This document shows, piece by piece, positions 57,463-64,000 of a DNA stretch of 64,000 nt. A model generated the notes under the pieces. The model ran no database searches. It was not told where the DNA came from and saw nothing but the letters and a program-made list of their open reading frames with translations. Both the position numbers and the translations under genes were made by a program. Numbering within the stretch: position 1 is the first letter of the stretch; every line of letters begins with the position of its first letter. Source of the stretch: Pseudomonas sp. 31-12 (GTDB lineage Bacteria > Pseudomonadota > Gammaproteobacteria > Pseudomonadales > Pseudomonadaceae); assembly GCF_003151075.1 (NCBI RefSeq), contig NZ_CP029482.1, positions 2,418,001 through 2,482,000 on the forward strand, in the 5' to 3' direction.

Positions 57463-58998
57463 TCAGGGGCTGCCAATAAACGGCCGGATTCCGTGCTCCT
57501 TGAAGTAGCGCTCAATCACCTTGGGATCGGCCGAGTTGTCGGCAATCGCCACATACGTATCCGGCCGCAGCAGGTAAAACCCGTTACGCCCCAACCCCGC
57601 TGCTTCAAACGCCGGCCGCCAGTCGAACACGTGCAACGGCACGTGATGCTCGTGGCACCAGGCGATCATTTCGTCGCTGGTGTCGCCATACACATGCACT
57701 TGCCAGGTCAGGCACTTCAATGATTCGAAATTGTCCCCCTCACCGTCGTGCGCCCAGGGCAGGCGATCGCCGCCATGAACATGGCCGGAGACACCCGTGC
57801 TCAAGGCTGTCCCACGATAGTTCAGGGTGATCTGCGACACGGTGCGAAACAGAAACTCGCGGGAGGTCTCGAATGAGGCCATTTTCGGGATCAGGAACGG
57901 CGCCAGGCGGGTGCGCAGCAAATCGGCCAGGCGCCCTTCGGCGGTGACGAAGGTGAACACCCGGTCGGTGGTGGCCACCAGTTTTCGGGCAAAAGCGATG
58001 CGTTCGGTTTCGTAGGAGTCGAGCAGCGTGGCCGTGGCGCCGCCGCTTAAGACGGCCGCGAGTTTCCAGGCCAGGTTGATGGCATCGCCGATCCCGGTGT
58101 TCATGCCCTGGCCACCCGCCGGGCTGTGGACGTGGGCCGCGTCGCCCAATAGAAAGGCGCGACCGTTGCGAAAGTGATCCGCCACGCGGTGATGCACCCG
58201 ATAAGTCGAGAACCAGTTCACCTGATCAATCTGCACCTTCATATGCTCGATGGCCCGGCTGCTGACGTCCTCAAATTGCAGGGTCTCAGCACGGTCGGCG
58301 CGCTCGTCGCGCACGGTGCCGATCAAGCGGGCGCGGCCTTCACCGGCTAACGGAAACACCGCGAGAAAGTCCGCTTCATCCAGGTCCAGGTGCAGTTCAC
58401 CGTTGAACGTCGGCCCGCGAGCCTGGACGTCGGCCACGTAGAAAATCTGCTGGTAGGTGCCGCCGGGAAAACCGGTGTCCAGGGTTTTGCGCACGATCGA
58501 CCGGGCGCCGTCGCATCCCGCCAGATAACACGCCTGGCAGATTTCCTGCTGGCCATCGGGCAAACGCAGCCTTGCGCTGATGCCATCGCCGGTTTCTTCA
58601 AAATTTTCCAGTTCGGTGTTGCGCTCGACCTTGATGCCGAACCCTTCGAGGCGTTCAATCAGCAACTGTTCGTGTTCGTCCTGAGGGAACATCTCGAGAA
58701 ACGCGTAAGGCGTCAGCCCCTCGCCGATACCGGTCAATGGCAGGCGCGCCACGGGCTCGCCCTTGACCCAGAAATTCGCCGCGTCCACTCGATGACCTTT
58801 CTGTACCACGGCATTGCTGAGGTCGAGCTGGCGATAAAGCTCCAGCGTCCGCGCCTGGACCGCCAGCGCCCGCGACGTGGTGCCGGGGGCCGACGTCTTG
58901 TCGATAATCCGTACCCGAATTCCCAGTTTGCTCAGCCACAGCGCCAGTACCAGCCCGGTCGGGCCAGCGCCGACGATCAGTACGTCACTACGGTTCAT
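57463..58998 (-). CDS. FAD-dependent aromatic hydroxylase (PheA/TfdB family)
   Basis: A 511-residue class A flavin monooxygenase. The FAD dinucleotide fold is at the N-terminus (VGAGPTGLVLALWLSKLGI). The DG motif is GCDGARSIVRK, and the second FAD motif is LGDAAHVHSPAGGQGMNTGI. The C-terminal thioredoxin-like domain (about 400-511) is typical of phenol- and pentachlorophenol-hydroxylases. NAD(P)H-dependent ring hydroxylation is expected; substrate unknown. It stands alone. Confidence 0.93.
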   Translation of the reverse strand: MNRSDVLIVGAGPTGLVLALWLSKLGIRVRIIDKTSAPGTTSRALAVQARTLELYRQLDLSNAVVQKGHRVDAANFWVKGEPVARLPLTGIGEGLTPYAFLEMFPQDEHEQLLIERLEGFGIKVERNTELENFEETGDGISARLRLPDGQQEICQACYLAGCDGARSIVRKTLDTGFPGGTYQQIFYVADVQARGPTFNGELHLDLDEADFLAVFPLAGEGRARLIGTVRDERADRAETLQFEDVSSRAIEHMKVQIDQVNWFSTYRVHHRVADHFRNGRAFLLGDAAHVHSPAGGQGMNTGIGDAINLAWKLAAVLSGGATATLLDSYETERIAFARKLVATTDRVFTFVTAEGRLADLLRTRLAPFLIPKMASFETSREFLFRTVSQITLNYRGTALSTGVSGHVHGGDRLPWAHDGEGDNFESLKCLTWQVHVYGDTSDEMIAWCHEHHVPLHVFDWRPAFEAAGLGRNGFYLLRPDTYVAIADNSADPKVIERYFKEHGIRPFIGSP

Positions 58999-59204
58999 GA
59001 GCCTGTCCTCCTCGGTGTGTGGCTCCAGTATGGTCTAGCACGGGCATATGAAAAGGCCGGCCGCCCAACGGAAAAAGGCCCCGCAACCGTGAAGTGGCGG
59101 GGAGATGCCGGGCAAGGGGAACGGGGCGTTGCGGCAGGAGTCATAGCCTGCGCCATGCCTTTGATCGTATGGTTAACCCGGTTCAGCAGCGTTGATGGAG
59201 CACC

Positions 59205-60299
59205 ATGCAAGCCAATCGATTGATCATGAGCGTCGCTGCATTGCTGGTGCTGGCCGGTTGCGGCACCCAGCGCACTCAGGAGTTGCCGGCCCGAAAACCC
59301 GCCGAGGTCAAGGCCGAGATCGTGCGCCTGCTGCCGGCGAAAACCGTCGACCGCCAAGGCTGGGCCACGGACATCTACGCTGCTTTCGCCGCGCAGAACA
59401 TCTATCCGTCCACGCAAAACCTGTGTTCGGTACTCGCGGTCACCGAGCAAGAATCGACCTTTCAGGTCGACCCACCCGTGCCGGGCCTGGGCAAGATTGC
59501 CCGCGAAGAGATCGACCGTCGTGCCGCCAAAGTGCATATCCCCAGCCTGCTGGTCAGCGGTGCACTGCAGGTCAGTTCATCCAACGGTAAAAGCTACAGC
59601 GACCGGTTGAATGCGGCGCGCAGCGAAAAAGAGCTCAGCGCGATTTTCGATGACTTCATCGGCATTGTGCCCATGGGGCGAACCTTGTTTGCAGGGCTCA
59701 ACCCGGTGCACACCGGTGGGCCGATGCAGGTCAGCATCGATTTTGCCGAGCAGCAGGCGCGGGATTATCCGTATCCGGTGGACGGCTCGATCCGTCGTGA
59801 AGTGTTCAGCCGTCGCGGCGGCATGTACTTCGGCATTGCTCACTTGCTCGGGTACCCCGTGAGCTACAAGCAACCGCTGTATCGCTTCGCCGATTTCAAT
59901 GCCGGCTGGTACGCCAGCCGCAATGCGGCGTTTCAGAACGCGGTGAGTCGTGCAACAGGTATCCCTTTGGCGCTGGATGGGGACCTGGTGCGTTACGACG
60001 CGATCATGCCGGGCACTACGGAGTTGGCAGTGCGTACGTTGGGCAAACAACTGGGCATGCGCAACACGACCATTCGGGATCAATTGGAGGAGGGCAAAAA
60101 CCTCCAGTTCGAAGATACCCAGCTCTATTCGCGGGTGTTCGACCTGGCCGAGAAGGCGCAAGGTCGCCGGTTACCTAGGGCGGTGTTGCCGGGAATCGTG
60201 CTGCAAAGCCCGAAAATCACCCGCAAACTCACGACAGCGTGGTTTGCCAAGCGGGTCGATGAGCGTTATCAGCGATGCATGACGCGGGTGGGCAAGTGA
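59205..60299 (+). CDS. DUF1615 lipoprotein
   Basis: A 364-residue lipoprotein. The signal peptide ends in lipobox LAGC (Cys19). The mature part holds DIYAAFAAQNIYPSTQNLC, VTEQESTFQVDPPVPGLG and NPVHTGGPMQVSIDFAEQQA, the DUF1615 family. The TEQES...GPMQVS pattern recalls lysozyme-like/Slt folds with a catalytic Glu, which suggests a peptidoglycan-related role (inference). Length is complete. A strong bidirectional terminator follows. Confidence 0.88.
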   Translation: MQANRLIMSVAALLVLAGCGTQRTQELPARKPAEVKAEIVRLLPAKTVDRQGWATDIYAAFAAQNIYPSTQNLCSVLAVTEQESTFQVDPPVPGLGKIAREEIDRRAAKVHIPSLLVSGALQVSSSNGKSYSDRLNAARSEKELSAIFDDFIGIVPMGRTLFAGLNPVHTGGPMQVSIDFAEQQARDYPYPVDGSIRREVFSRRGGMYFGIAHLLGYPVSYKQPLYRFADFNAGWYASRNAAFQNAVSRATGIPLALDGDLVRYDAIMPGTTELAVRTLGKQLGMRNTTIRDQLEEGKNLQFEDTQLYSRVFDLAEKAQGRRLPRAVLPGIVLQSPKITRKLTTAWFAKRVDERYQRCMTRVGK

Positions 60300-60323
60300 T
60301 CGGTCGCAAAAAACAGGCGTAAA

Positions 60324-60350
60324 AAAACCCGGCTGATAAGGCCGGGTTTT
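60324..60350. terminator. Bidirectional rho-independent terminator
   Basis: AAAACCCGGC / GCCGGGTTTT stem with a 7-base loop and A/T runs on both outer sides. It serves the DUF1615 gene on the plus strand and the repeat-protein gene on the minus strand. Confidence 0.9.
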
Positions 60351-60379
60351 TCGTCGAGTACTGCGGTGAAACCAATCAT

Positions 60380-60781
60380 TTATGCAGCGCGGCTTTCGAT
60401 CAGGCGGTCAGAGCCACCTTCAGCAACGCGGTTTTCGATCAGACGGTCGGAACCACCTTCAGCAACGCGGTTTTCGATCAGACGGTCGGAACCACCTTCA
60501 GCAACGCGGTTTTCGATCAGACGGTCGGAACCACCTTCAGCGACGCGATTCTCGATCAGACGATCCGAGCCACCTTCAGCAACGCGATTCTCGATCAGAC
60601 GATCCGAACCACCTTCAGCGACGCGGTTTTCGATCAGGCGGTCGGAACCACCTTCAGCCACACGGCTTTCAATCAGACGATCCGAGCCGCCTTCAGCGAC
60701 AACCGGGTGAGCAGAAGAAGCGGCGAAAGCGTTAACTGCGAAAACCGAGAAAGCGATGCTGAGAAGGATTTGGCGTTTCAT
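60380..60781 (-). CDS. Secreted protein of eight 13-residue repeats
   Basis: A 133-residue protein from ATG 60781 with a GGAG site. The signal peptide MKRQILLSIAFSVFAVNAFA is followed by AASSAHPV and eight units of VAEGGSDRLIE(N/S)R, then AA-stop. Almost nothing else is in the mature protein. Each unit has a fixed charge pattern (E, D, R, E, R). Similar AEGGSDRL repeats occur in pseudomonad periplasmic proteins of unknown role. The long open frame on the other strand is a consequence of the repeat. Confidence 0.85.
   Translation of the reverse strand: MKRQILLSIAFSVFAVNAFAASSAHPVVAEGGSDRLIESRVAEGGSDRLIENRVAEGGSDRLIENRVAEGGSDRLIENRVAEGGSDRLIENRVAEGGSDRLIENRVAEGGSDRLIENRVAEGGSDRLIESRAA
60389..60700 (-). 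repeat. 39-bp tandem repeat, eight units, within the repeat-protein gene
   Basis: Eight in-frame 39-base units. Third-position differences follow a pattern: the end units vary most, while three adjacent units are nearly identical at the DNA level. Protein identity is held while synonymous sites drift, which suggests selection on the peptide plus recent duplication of inner units. Confidence 0.92.
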
Positions 60782-61005
60782 GATGGTGTGCTCCGGGGTG
60801 TAGTTGTTTGGTATGGAGCCGATCTTACGCCGCGGATTTTTTATGAGAACTTCATTGAGGTGATGGTGAACATCGACGGCAATGATAGGTCGCGCGATAC
60901 CCCCTCGTGGGCGTGATGGTTCAGTCGTCGGATGGTCGCGATTGGATTGAGCGGCGCTTCTACACTGGATAGCTGGCGCGTGCCCTTGCCCTTGAGGAGT
61001 CAATC

Positions 61006-61626
61006 ATGAATGCCAGTGCCTACGTTCCAGCCCACACCGGCCTGCTGCTGGTGGATCCTTACAACGACTTCCTCAGCGAAGGCGGCAAGCTCCACGGCCG
61101 CGCTCAACCTGTGGCTGACAGCGTCGGTACGCTGGCCAACCTGAAGAACGTGGTGGCGGCCGCTCGCAAGGCCGGCATCCAGGTTTTCTACGTTCCGCAT
61201 CACCGCGCCGAACCAGATGAACTGGCGCGCTGGAAACACCCGAGCCCCTATCAACAAGGTGCCAGCCGTGCGCAAGTGTTTGCGCTCGGAACCTGGGGCG
61301 GAGAGTGGCACCCGGACTTTCAGCCCGCGGCCGGTGACGTGCTCGTCAAGGAACACTGGGGCGGCAGTGGTTTCGCCAACACCGATCTGGATTACCTGCT
61401 CAAACAACACGGGATCGACAAGGTCGTGGTGGTAGGAATGCTCGCCAATACGTGCATCGAAAGCACCGCCAGATTCGCCGCTGAACTGGGCTATCACGTG
61501 ACGCTGGTGCGCGACGCCACTGCCGCTTTCAGTACCGAGGCCATGCACGCCGCCCATGAGATCAACGGGCCGACCTATGCCCACTCGATTGTCACGACGG
61601 CGGAGTTGATCGCGGCGCTCGCCTGA
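61006..61626 (+). CDS. Isochorismatase-type cysteine hydrolase
   Basis: A 206-residue alpha/beta hydrolase of the isochorismatase/nicotinamidase family. The catalytic triad is visible: Asp in LLLVDPYNDF, Lys in VLVKEHWGGSG, and Cys in GMLANTCIESTARFAAELG. The family's cis-peptide region is next to the cysteine. It probably hydrolyses a small amide or ureido compound; substrate unknown. A GAGGAG site precedes ATG 61006. It converges with the anti-sigma gene, only 6 bases separating the two stops. Confidence 0.92.
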   Translation: MNASAYVPAHTGLLLVDPYNDFLSEGGKLHGRAQPVADSVGTLANLKNVVAAARKAGIQVFYVPHHRAEPDELARWKHPSPYQQGASRAQVFALGTWGGEWHPDFQPAAGDVLVKEHWGGSGFANTDLDYLLKQHGIDKVVVVGMLANTCIESTARFAAELGYHVTLVRDATAAFSTEAMHAAHEINGPTYAHSIVTTAELIAALA

Positions 61627-61632
61627 TCGCGG

Positions 61633-62352
61633 TCAGATGACTTTCACTGCCCGTCCGATGAACTGGATCGGTCCGGTGGGCTTGCCGATCGGTGAGCCCT
61701 GCGGGTTTTCCAGAGTCAGTTCGAACAGTTGGTTGGGTTGCAGCGGCGGCAATTTGTCGAGCGGGATGGACAGCGTCTGTCCCGGTTTGACCAACCCCAG
61801 TGACACCGGTCCTTGCCAGCCATCGGCCTTGGTCCAGAACTCCAGCGCCTTGTCGGCCGGGACCTCGACGATGCCCAGCGGAATCAGCTGGATTTCCCGC
61901 GGGTTGCTGGCCTGGATCACCCAGCCCGGTGCCTTGTCCTGGGGGCCGACCAACACCACCAGGTAGGTCGGCTTGACGGTGGTCTGCGTCAGCATCAATG
62001 CGCCGAGCAGCAACGTGGCAGCCAGACCTGCACCGGCGAGCCCGCGCCAGAGCGGCAACAGATTCCACCAGGATGAAGACTGAGCCGCGACAGGCGAAGT
62101 CGGCCGATTCACGTTATTCACGCTGCGCTCGATACGCTGCCAAAGGTGGGGTGACGGCGGGTGAGGCGCGGCCAGATCGGTCAGGCCGAGCAGTCGACGT
62201 TCCCAGGCATCCACGGCGGCCCTTAGCTCAGGTTCGTCGCGCAGGCGCTGCCGGACCTGAGTGCGAAGCTCTGCCGACAGTGTGCCCAACACATATTCGC
62301 TGGCCAGTTCATCGAGTTCTTCCGGGGTTTCATTCGTTGGTTTGCTGATCAT
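61633..62352 (-). CDS. Anti-sigma factor (RskA family)
   Basis: A 239-residue membrane protein. The N-terminal zinc-less anti-sigma domain is ELDELASEYVLGTLSAELR with a WERRLLGL helix. A single transmembrane segment lies near 105-125 (LAGAGLAATLLLGALML). A C-terminal RskA periplasmic domain follows (YLVVLVGPQDKAPGWVIQAS, then GPIQFIGRAVKVI). It holds the co-encoded sigma factor at the membrane. The ATG at 62352 overlaps the sigma stop by four bases (ATGA), a clear pair. Confidence 0.92.
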   Translation of the reverse strand: MISKPTNETPEELDELASEYVLGTLSAELRTQVRQRLRDEPELRAAVDAWERRLLGLTDLAAPHPPSPHLWQRIERSVNNVNRPTSPVAAQSSSWWNLLPLWRGLAGAGLAATLLLGALMLTQTTVKPTYLVVLVGPQDKAPGWVIQASNPREIQLIPLGIVEVPADKALEFWTKADGWQGPVSLGLVKPGQTLSIPLDKLPPLQPNQLFELTLENPQGSPIGKPTGPIQFIGRAVKVI

Positions 62353-62876
62353 CCCATGCACTCCCGCAATGCCGTCAGGCTCCGCTTGATCCAGGCTTTG
62401 ACGGTGCCCAGCGGGGTGCCGAGTTTGTGTGAGATTTCAGCGTGAGAGTACCCGTCGACGTAGGCATGCAGGATACAGACGCGCCTTGCAGGGTCCAGTT
62501 GTTCCAGGCAGTGATAAATGCGCCCCGAATGAGCCTCAGCATCGAGTGTTGCGGTGTCCTCCACCTCATCGAAATCGCTTTGAATCTCGCGGCTGTTGTC
62601 ACGGATGAAGTTCAGTGCCAGATGCCGCGTCAAACTGAACATCCAGCCCCGTGCCGAGCCTCGCGCCGGATCGAACTGCGCGGCGCCATTCCATATCTTG
62701 ATGAAGGCGTCGTGGACGATGTCTTCCGCCAGCGCAGTGTCACGCACCAGGCGTTTGGCAACGCCCAGCAGGCGCTGACTCTCCTGCACATACAAATCAC
62801 GCAGGGCCTGACGTTCACCGCGGGCGCAGGCGGCGATGTGGGCTTCGTAATCGAAAAGAGTTTCGGGCAAGGACAC
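62349..62876 (-). CDS. ECF RNA polymerase sigma factor (SigK/RpoE-like)
   Basis: A 175-residue ECF sigma factor with a GTG start at 62876. Region 2 reads LVRDTALAEDIVHDAFIKIW and GSARGWMFSLTRHLALNFIR; region 4 reads GYSHAEISHKLGTPLGTVKA then WIKRSLTALRE. It works with the coupled RskA-type anti-sigma. The DUF3455 gene 92 bases upstream on the same strand may belong to the regulon or operon. The inducing signal is not apparent. Confidence 0.94.
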   Translation of the reverse strand: MSLPETLFDYEAHIAACARGERQALRDLYVQESQRLLGVAKRLVRDTALAEDIVHDAFIKIWNGAAQFDPARGSARGWMFSLTRHLALNFIRDNSREIQSDFDEVEDTATLDAEAHSGRIYHCLEQLDPARRVCILHAYVDGYSHAEISHKLGTPLGTVKAWIKRSLTALRECMG

Positions 62877-62968
62877 TGTATTCAGCCGTCAATAATGGGT
62901 CGCAGCCCCGGGCCACAGGACCGGGGCCAGTGCTGAGCAGCGTAGACCAATTTCCCGCAGGCCTTGTT

Positions 62969-63484
62969 TCAGTTGGCCGCCCAGAAAATGTAATCCGCCT
63001 GGTACTTCACCACTTCTTGCTTGCCCTTGTTGGCGGTCGAACATTCAGTGCTCGGGGCCACGCCACCTTTGAGGGCGACGCGCTGGATGTAGCTGACGCC
63101 GGTCATCGCACCTTTGCCTTCAGCCGGATTAGCCTTGACCAGTTGGTAGGGCAGGTTGCCCGGACTCGAAGGCGCGACAGCCAACTGGGTGCCGGTGACT
63201 TTCGAGCCATCTTTCGCCTGCCAGGTAGCTGGCGGCCCGAAATAGGTGCCGATCTGTTTGCCGCTGCGATCATTGAGTACCGCTTTGGGACCGACAAACA
63301 ACCATTCGGTCTGGCCGGCAGGATTGATCTTGCATTCGTAAGTAATCTCGCCGACACCGGTGGTTTCGAGGGCGACCTTGTGCCCGTCCGGGACCTTGAT
63401 GCTGTCGGGCACGCCTGGCTGGGCGTAGGCCATGGAACCTGCGACGAACAAACCGGCAAGGCAAATCAGCTGTCTGGCGTTCAT
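62969..63484 (-). CDS. DUF3455 exported protein
   Basis: A 171-residue secreted protein from ATG 63484 (MNARQLICLAGLFVAGSMAY, cleavage near YAQ). The DUF3455 signature runs through VPDGHKVALETTGVGEITYE, WLFVGPKAVLNDRSGKQIG, TYFGPPATWQAKDGSKVTG and GVSYIQRVALKGG. The single Cys pair may form a disulfide. Function is unknown; it often accompanies ECF sigma factors. It is likely the first gene of the run with the sigma/anti-sigma pair. Confidence 0.9.
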   Translation of the reverse strand: MNARQLICLAGLFVAGSMAYAQPGVPDSIKVPDGHKVALETTGVGEITYECKINPAGQTEWLFVGPKAVLNDRSGKQIGTYFGPPATWQAKDGSKVTGTQLAVAPSSPGNLPYQLVKANPAEGKGAMTGVSYIQRVALKGGVAPSTECSTANKGKQEVVKYQADYIFWAAN

Positions 63485-63642
63485 GAATAGCGCTCCGTAA
63501 ATGAGTAATCTGCTCGGCAGCCTCAGGGCTGCTACAGGTACTACCCATCGGAAAGCGATTTGGATGCAGTGGTATAAAAAGAAATTTTCCAGCATGGTCA
63601 GTATCAGATGCTACAACGAGACAATCTTGAAGGGGGGTGCTT

Positions 63643-64000
63643 ATGTATCAGCTCTACGGACACCAGAACTCCGGCGCCGCCGCGATAGAAGCCGCCCTCG
63701 AGCTCTGTGAAATCCCTTATCGCTTCATCGACGTCGAGTCGTCTGCAGAGGCCGCCAAAGCCCTGGAGAAACTCAACCCGCTCAAGCAGATTCCCACCTT
63801 GCAACTGCCCGACGGCAGCATTCTCACCGAGAGCGCGGCGATCCTGATTCATCTGGCGCTGGCGTTTCCCGAGTCGAACCTGCTGTCGAAAACCCCCGCC
63901 GAGCGGGATCAGGCCATCCGCGGCCTCGCGTTCATCGTCAGCAATTGCTACGCGGCCATCGGCATCATCGATTACCCCGAGCGCTGGCTGATCGAGGCGA
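63643..64000 (+). CDS. Glutathione S-transferase (partial, continues beyond window)
   Basis: The first 119 residues of a GST. The ATG at 63643 has an AGGGGGGT site. MYQLYGHQNSGAAAIEAALE, LNPLKQIPTLQLPDGSILTE and SAAILIHLALAFP trace the thioredoxin-like domain with the glutathione-binding Pro and Glu-Ser. The helical domain starts at ERDQAIRGLAFIVSNCY. The C-terminus lies outside the window. Confidence 0.92.
   Translation, partial: MYQLYGHQNSGAAAIEAALELCEIPYRFIDVESSAEAAKALEKLNPLKQIPTLQLPDGSILTESAAILIHLALAFPESNLLSKTPAERDQAIRGLAFIVSNCYAAIGIIDYPERWLIEA

Noticed and set aside
58390..59223. 277-codon plus-strand frame over the flavin monooxygenase
   Set aside because: Antisense shadow; the minus strand carries all FAD-binding motifs.
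60389..60700. Regularly spaced repeat that could be mistaken for a CRISPR array
   Set aside because: Units are contiguous 39-base codon repeats with no spacers, and they encode a signal-peptide-bearing repeat protein.
60366..60735. Plus-strand open frames of 114-117 codons rich in SIRRSEPPSATRF-type repeats
   Set aside because: They are antisense readings of the repeat-protein gene, with no ribosome site; a repeat of 39 bases keeps all frames open.

Overview
The window reads as chromosome of a Pseudomonas, most likely of the P. fluorescens group. The signs are an MvaT-type H-NS protein, selD-selU, Pseudomonas-style REP palindromes built on a CCCTGTGGGAGCGGGC core, a Zn-type second HemB, and codon usage typical of the genus. 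No database search was possible, so all family calls rest on motifs read in the sequence.

Layout. (1) 1-2211: the end of an IS21-family element (istA, part of istB). (2) 2.2-8.9 kb: AT-rich, gene-poor accessory DNA with two c-di-GMP enzymes (PAS-GGDEF-EAL and a LOV-type GGDEF), a small inverted-repeat element, and two gene remnants facing each other (aldo/keto reductase, alpha/beta hydrolase). (3) 8.9-14.3 kb: a likely cyanophycin or beta-aspartyl-arginine use locus: RpiR regulator, M14-type zinc amidohydrolase, amino-acid binding protein, and a divergent secreted cyanophycinase. (4) 14.5-29 kb: a mosaic of stress and metabolic genes (periplasmic hydrolase with OhrR-like regulator, glutathione reductase, GST, paired LysR regulators, DJ-1/PfpI protein, a three-domain PNPOx-reductase-ferredoxin fusion). 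Many decayed fragments lie between them (AraC, LysR, GST, glutaredoxin). (5) 29.2-35.8 kb: a copper/silver efflux operon, cusCBA with a Met/Cys/His-rich leader protein and a truncated cusF. (6) 35.9-50.5 kb: a defence-island-like stretch: an MvaT paralogue; an XRE regulator with a palindromic operator in front of three uncharacterised genes; an antitoxin-like orphan; a HEPN-like protein; an IS66 element; a GHKL ATPase-nuclease fusion next to a DUF3800 protein; and a CoiA-like nuclease gene broken by an IS3 element. (7) 50.5-64 kb: GC-rich core genome starting with a truncated tsx-like gene, then selD-selU, a phosphatase, GSTs, PhzF, hemB, a flavin monooxygenase, DUF1615, a 13-residue repeat protein, an isochorismatase-type hydrolase and an ECF sigma/anti-sigma pair.

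The best candidates for something undescribed are the GHKL/PD-(D/E)XK + DUF3800 pair (with the broken CoiA-like gene diverging from it) and the XRE-controlled three-gene operon at 37.5-39.4 kb. The cyanophycin locus is the best functional story. The accessory portion carries at least eight broken genes and three insertion sequences, so repeated insertion and loss shaped it.
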